From: Neofusicoccum parvum
Taxonomy: Eukaryota > Ascomycota > Dothideomycetes > Botryosphaeriales > Botryosphaeriaceae
DNA: 64,000 nt
Direction of reading: 5' to 3'
Assembly (NCBI GenBank): GCA_020912385.1
Contig: CP087208.1
Coordinates: 930,001 to 994,000 of the forward strand
The translations under genes were made by a program, and so were the position numbers. Position 1 is the first letter of the stretch; the number at the start of each line of letters is the position of its first letter. Under the pieces are notes generated by a model. That model saw nothing but the letters and a program-made list of their open reading frames with translations. It did not search any database and was not told the DNA's origin. Below, one piece after another: positions 1 to 9,460 of this stretch.

Positions 1-1843
1 GTGGACTGGCTGGCGAGTAAGGGGAGCTGGCGGGACAACACGCGCCGTACGGATTAGTTTTTCTCGAGAGAAGGAAGCACAGAGAGACAGAGATCTCACG
101 CGACCACCTTTCGATCCAGGGCACACAAGCCACGCCAGCAGCCCGGCGTTTTCTTCTCTGGGGCTGGCGGCGGGAAAGCGCAAGACCATCAGGCACCCTT
201 TTTTTTCGGTGGGAGGATTGCGTGCGTGTGCTGGTGCTCTCTTTGCGGTTCCGCGCAGATTGTTGAGATGGGAGGAAGTGTGCGCACGGTTGGCGGTGAT
301 TCCTCCGGCCGGCGTGGGCGTGTTTGGTGAGCGATGGGGGTGTGTGAGGAAGACTACGTCCGACTGCTGTTTCGCGGTCACCACAGCGACCAGCGCCTTC
401 CGCCTACCCGGCGCCTGAGCCCTTGGCGCTGCGTTCCTTCGTTCGCCGTAAGGCTGGATGAAACGAAGGTCGTCAATATTTCCCGGGTCTCAGAACAGCA
501 GCGCGGAGAGGATGGCTCCTGGCTCTCCATCAGCCATCCCTTGCAGCGCGCTCCGACGAACCACCGCGGCGGATCTAGCGGCGCAGGCGGTGTGTAACAG
601 TGCGCGGCTGGTTGGGTGCTAGGGTTGGGTGCAGGTGCGGATGCGCATGGGATGCAGCTGGGCTGGTGGTTCTTCTTCGGTGGCAGGATGGGATGCCTGG
701 GCGAGAGGACCGATCTGGCGTGCGGAGCCGCAATTGTGGAGCGTGCGGCCACGCGAGCAAGCGTCGTCGAGTAAGCCAGCAGCCACGGCGGACGCTCCTC
801 GCGGCGCGCTAGAGGCGTTGACAGCGTCGGCCGTGAGATCTGTGCCGGAGGGATGGGCTGTGTGGCGCCGCGCCTGGGAGGATTGCGGACGCGCCCAGCT
901 CCAGCTGCGGAGATCAGGCTGCTAGCGCACGCGCGGCACGACGAGCGGGAGCGACGGCGGGCTAGCGCGGGCGTGGGCGGCGGCCGCTGTGAGGGGCGGG
1001 CTGCTGCCGTGCGGATGCAGGATCGGCTGCCTGCGGGCTGCGGTGTTGCTGGCTGGCCGGCAGCGTGGCGGTTGGCGTTGACTACAGTAGGTATGTACCT
1101 ATTCTGTGGCTTGAACGAGCATGCGAACAGCGCCGTGCGCAACGGCCTCCCGTCTCTTCCCGACCCATGCTGGGACACTCGAGCAGTGCCGGCACACGCA
1201 ACGCGCGCATCCGCACCGGAATCGCTCGGAGCCGCTCGTACCTATCAACGCGTCGCGAAGGATTGCGCTTCACCTCCATCTTTGTTGCGCCGAGTTTCCC
1301 CGTGGGGAATGCACGTGCGGGTGGCGGATTAAGGGGACTTCTTTTTGCGGAGGACCTGCGGTGGACGCTGCTTCTTGCGGTGTAGGCCGTGTCTCTCTCC
1401 CTCTTGGGCGAGCCGGCGGGAGCTGCTGGGGCACCTTGGGGGCCCGAGTGGGCGCACGTGGCATGGGAGAAGGTTGCGTTATGGCGCAATGCTGGGTTGC
1501 CTGACTGGGCAAGAGACTTGGTAATGCTTCACTGGATGGAGGCTGCGCTGGCTGGCCGTGGATTTGCTTGATATTAGACATTAGCATTACTCATTACTGA
1601 CTGCTTGCGTTTTGAATACCACAATTACGCGAAAGGGATGGTTTGGAGGAAAGATGATAAAGCCAGTTAGAACTTTTCGTGTGAGGAGCCCGAAGCTCGA
1701 GCTCCCCACATGCTTCCAGCTTGTAGTCTGGGAATTTCTGCCGTCTGTCGGCATTTTACAAGATTCTCCCATCAGGTTGCTGCTGGGCCGGGCTTCTGCG
1801 ACTAAACCGTGAAGTCCCATGAATCACTTCCTTTGTTCTCCCC
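1..1843. other. Gene-free left edge
   Basis: No supportable gene. Open frames on both strands here are Arg/Ala/Trp-rich, lack conserved motifs and overlap one another, as expected by chance in GC-rich DNA. The segment may hold the 5' flank of a gene lying left of the window and the 3' flank of the pseudokinase gene that ends at 1844. Confidence 0.6.
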
Positions 1844-3406
1844 TCACAACTTGACACCGCCCGCACCAATAGGCTCCAGAGGCGAGCCGTCCAACACCGC
1901 CGCACTCAAGCGCGTCGGGTCTGGAAGCGACGTGCCCACATCCATGAACGACGTGTGCGGCGGCCCGCCCACCTGGACCGCACCGCTCCTGCGCTCAGCC
2001 GCACGCCGCAGGATGCCCTGAACGACCGCGTTCTCCTTGACTCCCTGCGCGCCGCGGAGCTTAGCCATCTCCCAGGGCGACGGGTCCGGCATCACATCGT
2101 CATCGTCGCGGTCCCCGTGCCGCTCGGCCGCCTCCAGGTTGTACAGCATCGGGTGCCAGGGCTTCGCCCACCCGCTGATGGACTCGCCGTACTGCGGCAT
2201 CACGTCGCAGTGCTCGGCCGGCAGCTGGAACTCGCCCTCGCAGCTGCAGCCGCCCGCGTCGAGCCCGAACCACTGCAAGGTGTCGGCCAGCGCGTGCGCG
2301 GCCGGCCGGCTGGCCGGGTCCGGGTCGAGGGCGCGGAAGGCGAGGTCGACGAGCACGCGGGTCCAGTCCGCGGCCTCGACGGTGCCGAAGCCGTGCGAGG
2401 AGGAGGGCGCGGCCGCCGGGCGCATGGTCGAGAGCGTCGAGAGCCACTGCACGAGCTGCTGCGGGCACTGTGCGTAGGTTGCGGTTGAAGTGCTGCCCGG
2501 CGCGGCGCGGGCCGCCCTGAGACGTGACAGTGAGCCGGGACGGTCGCAGATGACGGTGGCGATCTCGAGGAAGATGCAGCCCAGGCTGAACACGTCGGCT
2601 GCGCCGGGCAGGCGAGGGCGAGGGGCGTGCGGAGGGCCTGCGGGCGCGAGGTACTTGGAGATGGGCTGGCGCGAGGCCGGGTCCATGGTGCCGGTATTTG
2701 TGGGGTCGAGTGCATTGAAGCGGCTGGCGCTGCCGAAGCCCGCTAGGATAATACGGTTGTTCCTGAGCCAGATGGTGGAGGGCTTGATGTTCCCGTGCTC
2801 GATGCTCTGGCTGTGGAGGTAGGTCAGGGCCTTGGTGATGCAGGGGATCCACTCCAGAAAGTTGTCGAACGTTGGCCTGGGCGCTGCATTCCCATCAGGC
2901 AGGTCGAAGCAACGAATCAGTTGTTGAAACGACGTGTCTGGTACAGGGTCTATCAACAGGTTGAAGCGCCCGGCGCACTCGAAGGTCTCGACGACTGACA
3001 CAATGTGTTTGTGCCGCAGCTCGCGCAGAAGGCTTGCCATTGCTTCCAGCTCTTCATTCCTCCTCTTATGCCCCCTGTCTCTTCTCACCCAATGCTGGAT
3101 CCGCACGCATTCTTTCCGTCGAGTTTTGTGGCTTGCCACGTCGTTAATCCACTTGCCATCTTCACCGAGACGGCCAACGACACGGTATGGACAGTCGTCT
3201 TCAGAGGCATAGAGTGCATTTTGATTGTTTTCCTCCAAAGACCCAGCAGCCGTGGCTGCCCAGGATGAGCTTCGATGGCCGCCATCGGCTTTGTTGTCTT
3301 GATCTGCGATACGGCGTAATCAGCCAACGGCATTTGGCTTCAAGATAGTGGACTTACCGGACGAAGCCACCCAGACCCAACTACCATCCAAGGGACTTCC
3401 GTCCAT
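1844..3406 (-). CDS. Protein kinase-like pseudokinase
   Basis: Two exons are inferred: 3406-3358 and 3255-1844, with a 102-nt intron that has a GTAAGT donor and a CAG acceptor. They give about 486 aa. The long second exon has no ATG before the kinase region, so the short upstream ATG exon is needed. The fold is readable as a kinase: an HxN-type catalytic loop (HGNIKPSTIWL, about residues 170-180), an AGFGSA segment where DFG should be (about 188-193), a YLAPA segment in place of APE, and a well-kept DVFSLGCIFLE helix-F motif. The catalytic Asp of HRD, the DFG Asp and the APE Glu are all replaced, and no beta-3 VAIK lysine is evident (CVRIQHW). The protein is therefore probably catalytically dead and may act as a scaffold or allosteric partner. 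The C-terminal 130 residues are Pro/Ala-rich with no known domain. The role is unknown; exon 1 is less certain than exon 2. Confidence 0.75.
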
Positions 3407-3966
3407 GTCTTTATAGGGTTTTGATTGACTATACCCAAATCAAGATCTGCAGGAAACAGGAAAAGATTTCGTATATTGATGTGTGGGCCCAGAGGAAATT
3501 AGAATTGCAGTAATAAGAGAACAGCAGGATGGTTGGACTGGAATGCAAAAAAAGAAATTAAACGAGAGAAAACATAAAGTCAGTAGATTGTGCGCCTGAG
3601 GTAGATGGTGGAAGTCTTGGTGCAAGTTGGGGGTCAGACTAGGCAGCAGTCGACGTGGCGCAGCCGGGCGCAGCCTGCAGTCTCCTCGTTACGCCGCAAC
3701 ACCTGAAAATTCTGCACATCGGGTGTTTCGCTTGAAGTTTCGCCCAGTGACATGGATCAAGCTATCTGATCAACTAGATTGGGATGCATTACCCTGTGTA
3801 CTGTCCATCCAGATTTTGACACCTCAGGCAGCAATTTCTCCACCAACAACCCTTCTATGCGTATCCACTAAAGGAAATACAAAGAAATATAATGCAGAAA
3901 GCGGCGGAGGGCCAACGTGATCCTATTGTTAGACCCAAAGCACAAACTCAACGCTACTTTGGTGCG
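3407..3966. other. Intergenic spacer
   Basis: This spacer lies between the pseudokinase start and the 3' end of the next minus-strand gene. It should hold the pseudokinase promoter. It contains A-rich and T-rich patches near 3545-3575 but no ORF with recognisable content. Confidence 0.5.
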
Positions 3967-6357
3967 TCACAGGACCAGCGCCCACTTCCCAGGCCGTAAA
4001 GCAACTTGTTCAAGCGCACAGTCCTCACAACAGTACTTTCCCCTGAGTATGACATTTCTGCCGTATTCGCCGTAAGCCTTCCTGCCATCCACAACCTCTC
4101 TGATTGCGAGCCAGCGGAGATGCGGAACACCCTTCGTCAAGTATATGAGAATCCTTTCGGCAACACATTCGTCATCGTCGTATGGTGGAGGCTCCATGAA
4201 ACCAATCAGAGCAGCAACATCGGGGCCCATTTTGCATTCCTTGTGATCAACTTCGGGTTCATCGGCCATGGTCGCCGCATGCTCGCAATCCTCTGTCGTG
4301 AAGGTGTGCCACAGCATGTCCTGCATATTGCGGTAGCCCAAGATCTCCTGGAAGTCACTGACCCTTGAGCACTTCTTCCATTCTGCCGTTGGCTCAATGT
4401 ATATGTATAGGCTGAGCTCAAACTCTTGCGACCGCACCGCCCAGTACTCTTTCTTCGTCAATGTTGTTGCGATGGAACGCGGCACGTAGGTAAGGCCCCT
4501 TTGTACCCGTGGGTCACCGCCGCCCAGAGTGTTGCTGGCAAACCCGATTCCGTCTCTGATACGGCTTTTCCATTCGTTTGTCCTGATGTTGACCGGTGTG
4601 CCGGGTACGATATTGATCAGCTCCGGTCGCACGTCAGCTGGATCCTTTCCAAGACTGATTTGGACTGTGTCGAAGAACACGCTCCGTCCGAAGTCGCTGT
4701 ACAGATAGAGATTTTTCTTGCCCCTGTCATCATCCGCCAGGCCCACGTCGATGTGACGATTGAAAGTAGGACCGAGCAGCTCGATGATGCCGTGAAAGAT
4801 ATCCTCCGGTCTCACCCATCCGTATGCATTCGCATCTTGGCAGATATCTCCCATGAAAGCAGAGAATTCTGCGTGATCATCGTGCAGAACCAGAGGCATT
4901 TCTTTGCATTTGTCGACCTGCTTCACGTGGGCGAATAGCAATACCAGCTTCGCCAAGTGCTTCAATCGCTGAACGAAATGGTAAACCTGCTTTTGGGTCA
5001 GACCGGTTTTCTTGAAAAAGGCCGAGAATGCGCTTGGTAGGGAGTTCTCGTAGTCATCGAAGGCGGCATTTCTTAGTGTGTCGAAGTATGTCCTCATACC
5101 ATTCTCGTCCGAGTCCAGGAAAATCCCCGAAAAGAGTACTTTGGCTGAAGACTTGACGTTGAAGACTTCAAGTGTGATTGAACGATCCTCGGAATTTCCA
5201 GTTGTGGAAGTGTGGTCAGACCCCCCGTGTGAGAAACGGAAAAAGCGGCGCATGCGCTTTGAGGCGTGTATAGCCAATGCCATGATGATCTTGACGGACT
5301 CCTCATAGACCTTATCATCGTCTTTCGTGAGGCGCTGGCGGTTGAGTACCCGGCGTAGATAGATCGTTCCGTACCCTTCAAGTGGATGTCGCTCTTCTAC
5401 GTCAAGCCGGAGTTTCTCGTGAACATCCGGTTTGACCTCCATTAGGCTGACTAATCTTTCCGGGTCTCCTTCGTGAAGTCTTATAGTGACATCTTCTCTC
5501 CAACCTCCTGCATGCCAACAGAAGTCTGCACCCTGCATAGAATCGTTCATCTCCTGTACCCATGTGATGAAAACCTGCGGATCATCTGCCTTTCCAAAGA
5601 TGATGGGTCCATCCCGCGGGCCTGTGATTGCGACGGACAGTCCCATGATGTAATGTGCCCAGATTATGAGTACGATGCAACCCATCTGGTTAGACACAGA
5701 AACCTTGCGATCTTGAGGAAGTCTCTGACTCTCGACTAGAAAGTCCACAGCGCCGAGGAGGAGTGCGGGTGTAAGCCGGACGTAGTCTTGGGAATGACGA
5801 TAGTCGGGAATGTGCGGTTCGATCTTTTGCTCCACGGCTTGTGCATACATGGACCAGTCGAATGTACTGGACTGTGTGTTGCATGAATGAATGGTTCCCA
5901 TGATGCCTTCGTACCCCGGGTCGAGTGTCGCGTCCATCTTTTGCAGCTCTAACCTTTTCTGCAAGGTGACAGATATGGCTTGAGCTAGGCTCTCCCGGCC
6001 TGTGAAGTAGGAGAGCAGGGATAGTGTGACGAAGGTGGCGAAATATTTGTCGTTACCCGGTCGGAAGGCTCTTGTCATCGTTGGGCCAGTACCGATCCGA
6101 AGCTCAACTTCGGAGTTAGTCGAAATTGACCTAACCCCATTCGTGTGAACTTCATGCTTGAATCTCCGTTTTAGCTCCTCAGTGATGGTGATGCGGCCGA
6201 ACGCGTTGGCGAGATCTTCTTCCACCACGACGTCAGAGCCAGATTTGCTGATCAGTCTTGCATCATTGATGTCAAGGAATTGTTTGACGAGTGCCTTAGT
6301 AGCAGCACTGATAATTGGTCCAAGCTCATAGGTGAGCTGAGAGAGATACTGCGGCAT
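3967..6357 (-). CDS. Large uncharacterised fungal protein
   Basis: A single uninterrupted frame encodes about 796 aa from the first in-frame ATG at 6357. The frame stays open upstream to about 6396 with only a TTG, so an additional 5' exon is possible. I do not recognise a catalytic domain. The protein is mixed alpha/beta in composition, with a hydrophobic patch around residues 224-242 (CIVLIIWAHYIMGLSVAI, perhaps one membrane segment). It ends in a short Cys-containing stretch (GKYCCEDCALEQ) that may bind metal or form disulphides. Codon use and lack of low complexity indicate a real protein. It follows the pseudokinase in the same orientation (start-to-stop spacing about 560 bp). No function can be assigned. 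An unresolved stretch upstream (6471-7313) may contain its missing exons or a decayed neighbour. Confidence 0.75.
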   Translation of the reverse strand: MPQYLSQLTYELGPIISAATKALVKQFLDINDARLISKSGSDVVVEEDLANAFGRITITEELKRRFKHEVHTNGVRSISTNSEVELRIGTGPTMTRAFRPGNDKYFATFVTLSLLSYFTGRESLAQAISVTLQKRLELQKMDATLDPGYEGIMGTIHSCNTQSSTFDWSMYAQAVEQKIEPHIPDYRHSQDYVRLTPALLLGAVDFLVESQRLPQDRKVSVSNQMGCIVLIIWAHYIMGLSVAITGPRDGPIIFGKADDPQVFITWVQEMNDSMQGADFCWHAGGWREDVTIRLHEGDPERLVSLMEVKPDVHEKLRLDVEERHPLEGYGTIYLRRVLNRQRLTKDDDKVYEESVKIIMALAIHASKRMRRFFRFSHGGSDHTSTTGNSEDRSITLEVFNVKSSAKVLFSGIFLDSDENGMRTYFDTLRNAAFDDYENSLPSAFSAFFKKTGLTQKQVYHFVQRLKHLAKLVLLFAHVKQVDKCKEMPLVLHDDHAEFSAFMGDICQDANAYGWVRPEDIFHGIIELLGPTFNRHIDVGLADDDRGKKNLYLYSDFGRSVFFDTVQISLGKDPADVRPELINIVPGTPVNIRTNEWKSRIRDGIGFASNTLGGGDPRVQRGLTYVPRSIATTLTKKEYWAVRSQEFELSLYIYIEPTAEWKKCSRVSDFQEILGYRNMQDMLWHTFTTEDCEHAATMADEPEVDHKECKMGPDVAALIGFMEPPPYDDDECVAERILIYLTKGVPHLRWLAIREVVDGRKAYGEYGRNVILRGKYCCEDCALEQVALRPGKWALVL

Positions 6358-6470
6358 CGTGATGTGGGGAGTCAGACCTGGACGATTACTTTCCAAGGCG
6401 TGAGATCAACAATGCCGTGGGAAGTCGAGATCATAAATTGACGTCTCACAGTCAGGCGTACTAGTCTAGG

Positions 6471-7313
6471 TTAAATAGAAAAATTGTCAGGCGCTTCTTG
6501 GCTGTTAAGGCTGTGCGAAAGACCCTTGTCTGCCAGCTCTCGACTCCAGGTGATTATTTCCGTATGCTTCGCTGTCGCTACAGCACTTGTCCGCAATAAC
6601 CTCCGTCGATACACCGGTGAACTTCTAGCAAATAATATCTCAGTCCGGAAGAGATAACGAAGGCAGCCTTGCCACCTTGATGCACCGGACAGCGTGTCAC
6701 GGCTTCCTGGTCCGAACTCAGCGTCCAAGGCAGGCTCCAGATCTGCAGTGACTTTCATTGGATACCATGGACCAGCCATCAACACATTTTTTAAGTCCGA
6801 GAGTTACACAACAGCAGGCTGAAAGTTGCCTGTCAGCCAGTAGAAAGAGAGGCTGGTTGATGACTGGCTTAATATTGGCGTATTAGCATGTGAGATGGGC
6901 GCCGCTGACGTGGTAGTGCCGTATCACGCTTGCGACTGAAAAAGAATGCGGGATCTGAAAAGCCGGCTTACCTTGGCGCTGGTTTTTAGGTTCGGTAGAT
7001 GTGATTTCGAGGTATTCTGATGTCTTACATGTCATAAATTTCCATGGTCGTTCGAGATCGATCGACTGCACTGCGGAAGCCATCAGGTAGCTTGCAAGTA
7101 CAGGTAGATGCTTTTCAGCGACGAAGGCGTAACCCACACTGAGAAATGAGAGCTTACAACCGATTGGTGGAATATATGGATGGGCATCGACCCAGGCTGG
7201 CAGAAAGTCTTTTCTTTGGACGTGCTGGCGAATGCTTCACCAGGACTGGGTTCCCAAAAAGGAACCAACGCCGAAAGACTCAGCAACGGAAGCATACCGT
7301 GTGAGCAACACAA
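6471..7313 (-). other. Unresolved possible exons or decayed gene
   Basis: On the minus strand there are short open segments (6785-6471 and 7137-6883) and several plausible splice signals, such as a GTAAGC donor near 6972 after a Lys/Glu/Asn-rich stretch. I could not join them into one reading frame. They could be upstream exons of the 796-aa gene, an independent small gene, or a pseudogene. None of the fragments shows a recognisable domain. I report it only so that the stretch is not mistaken for empty spacer. Confidence 0.25.
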
Positions 7314-7534
7314 AGAGCGATGGCAGACCTAGTTTTACGGGGAGGAGATATTGAAGTTGCGATTCCGACGCCCAAGGTCCCGCCCTCCGCCTCTGTCCGG
7401 CAACGACTTTCCCTCCCCACCGCCGCCCGGACCACCGCCGGCGCGTCATCCTTCCTCCCACACGTCCTCGCGCACCTCACCTCTCCCCCACCACGAGCTC
7501 CCACCGACGGAGCTCCTCCCACCGACCCACGACA

Positions 7535-8097
7535 ATGCCCGGCTCCGAGTACGCCGCCGTGACGGGCGGCGCGCTCAAGCTCAAAGGCGGCACGCCGATT
7601 GACAAGAAGCGCAAAAAGAAGAAACCAAAGCCAGCCGCCGCCGACGCCGAAGCCTCCTCTTCCACCACCACCGCCGCCGCCGCCACGAAAGACTCGGCGC
7701 TGCAACGGGCAATGGCCGACGAAGACGACGGTGGCCGAGAGCAAAAGGAGGGCAGTAGGGAGAAGGACGAAGCGGAGGAGGAGGAGAAGCTCGGCCGCGC
7801 GGTGTCGGCGCACAGGCACAAGACGGAGGCCGAGCGGAAGTACGAGGAGAGGCGGCGGAAGCGGGTGAGTAGATTATCCCTGCCGCCTTACTGGGAACTG
7901 GCGAGCTAACGTGCGGCGACGCAGTTGGACGAGCGGCTGAAGCGGGAGGGCGTCAAGACGCACAAGGAGCGCGTGGAGGAACTGAACAAGTACCTCAGCA
8001 CGCTGAGCGAGCACCATGACATGTGCGTATTCCCTAGCGATGAAAGAGAGTGCGATGGAGCTAACGTGGATGCAGGCCGAGAATCGGACCGGGATAA
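7535..8097 (+). CDS. FAM32A / DUF1754 family protein
   Basis: Three exons: 7535-7864, 7925-8022 and 8076-8097, giving 149 aa. Both introns are short (60 and 53 nt) and carry a GCTAAC branch point close to the acceptor. The splicing is confirmed by the family's invariant C-terminus: exon 2 ends ...LSEHHD and the 22-nt last exon supplies MPRIGPG and the stop. The N-terminus has the family's GGALKLKG motif and Lys-rich block, followed by an acidic/Ala low-complexity linker. The C-terminal half is the conserved KTEAERKYEERRRKR-LDERLKREGVKTHKERVEELN helix region. Human FAM32A is a nuclear protein associated with spliceosome catalytic complexes; a similar nuclear role is inferred here. The gene faces the TUDOR mini-protein gene. 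Confidence 0.93.
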
Positions 8098-8493
8098 CAC
8101 GCATGGGTTGGGCAATGGGAGATGGGTTTGGCTGGGTCTTTGCAGCATGGCGTTTCTGGCGTATGGGAATGCAACGGCACTTGCTCTGTGCGGAGGAGAG
8201 GACATGGCTTGGGCTGTACAAAGACCATCGTGGACGACTGTCGCGAAAGCTGTGGGAGTTCAATGGTTATGTAAGAGGTAGAGTGGGGAGTGCCGGGACA
8301 ATAAGCAGATCAAGTATTTTTTTTTTTTTTTACATTTTATCTTGCCGCCTTTTCGCAGAGTGACGATATCCTTTATGCCCAGATTCAGTCCAGAGACCGA
8401 CCCCTCCATCAGTCACTCAAAAGCCAGTGTATTTAGTTATCCAGCAAATGAGCCCCTCCGTCGCTCAGATCGTCGATCCGAACATGCTAGCAT
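8098..8493. other. Convergent intergenic spacer
   Basis: This 396-bp spacer lies between two converging genes. It contains a 15-nt T run at 8317-8331 and no ORF. It probably carries the 3' untranslated ends of both genes. Confidence 0.6.
8317..8331 (+). repeat. T15 homopolymer
   Basis: Uninterrupted run of 15 T downstream of the FAM32A stop. It is prone to length polymorphism and sequencing error. Confidence 0.9.
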
Positions 8494-8930
8494 TCAGGCC
8501 GCCGGTCCCAGGATGTTGGTCTCGAAGATGGCCGACTTCTTGCCCGTGTGGTCGTTCTTGATCTGGTAGACTGCGCGTTATTTTGAAGTGCTTGGAGGAA
8601 TCCATTTTTGCTGTGAGCGCCAAAGAGAGTGGGTGGTACCATGGTAGTGGGGTGAAAGGCACGTTGAGTGAGGAACCAGTGGAGTAAAGGGCAGGCAGAG
8701 TGAGCAGACATACCTCATAGCGCGGATCTTCCTCTGAAGCCTGGACGTTATGGCCCGTCATACGGCTCGGCTCGGTGATGACGGTCATGATGGTGCCGAC
8801 TGTGGAGGGCGTGTTGGAGTCAGGGCCTGTCAGTAGGGAGGATTAGCGGGTGCTTAAGTGAGAGGAGTGGAGGTGGCGCACCGCCGATGGCCTTGTAGCG
8901 GACCTGCTGGCCGACGTTGTAGAGAGGCAT
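8494..8930 (-). CDS. Hva1-type TUDOR mini-protein
   Basis: Three exons (8930-8882, 8826-8714, 8562-8494) splice to a 76-aa protein; all junctions agree in frame. The protein begins MPLYNVGQQVRYKAIGGPDS and continues through a TxGTI strand, the segment NVQASEEDPRYE and the terminal block KNDHTGKKSAIFETNILG. This matches the hypervirulence-associated protein TUDOR domain family (Hva1_TUDOR, PF11160), a small SH3-like barrel. The whole protein is one domain with no signal peptide, so a cytosolic or nuclear location is expected. The family name comes from a fungal mutant phenotype; its biochemical function is not established and no role in virulence should be assumed here. The family assignment rests on remembered conservation and should be checked by profile search. 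Confidence 0.85.
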
Positions 8931-9460
8931 GGTCGACGTGTGTGGTGGATGGTGTGGGTTTGGGCTGTTGTTGTTGTGTGATTGGAAGAGTGAGGTTGTG
9001 GATGTAGAGGAGAAGCACCTCATACTGAAGACTTAGGCATGACGCTGCCGGAACCTTCCTCAACTGTGAGCAATCGCGTCACTTGAGCAGGCGACACCGC
9101 AGTTTGCCGGAGTGCCGCCGCCCTTGCGGCAGTTTGATTTGCGCTAGAGGTCTATGCAAACCGAGCAAGACTTTTTCAGTAGGATGACTACTTCACTTCT
9201 TGACGGCAACTAGACTAGGTGATGTTTAAGTGATTGTATGTGTTCATCAGTCGTATGTACAACATTAAAAGATCATAGTATGTACCCCAAAATTCCCTCC
9301 CTGATATCCACAGTAGTAGAGAATCCTTCCAGGAAACAAAACCAATATTCACAAGATTAAAGAGGTCCCGTATTTACAGGTGTCGAGAGAACTCCTTTAG
9401 AGAACGCCAGCCAAAATATCCGCACGTTTTGTCTATAATGAGCGTAATCTCTCTGGTTGA
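8931..9460. other. Intergenic spacer
   Basis: Spacer upstream of the TUDOR gene and downstream of the multicopper oxidase gene. The stretch 9180-9420 is comparatively AT-rich. No gene was seen. Confidence 0.5.

Noticed and set aside
1955..2852. Overlapping frames on both strands inside the pseudokinase gene
   Set aside because: Composition is Arg/Pro/Ala-rich and they lie within a real coding exon; no motif or start context.
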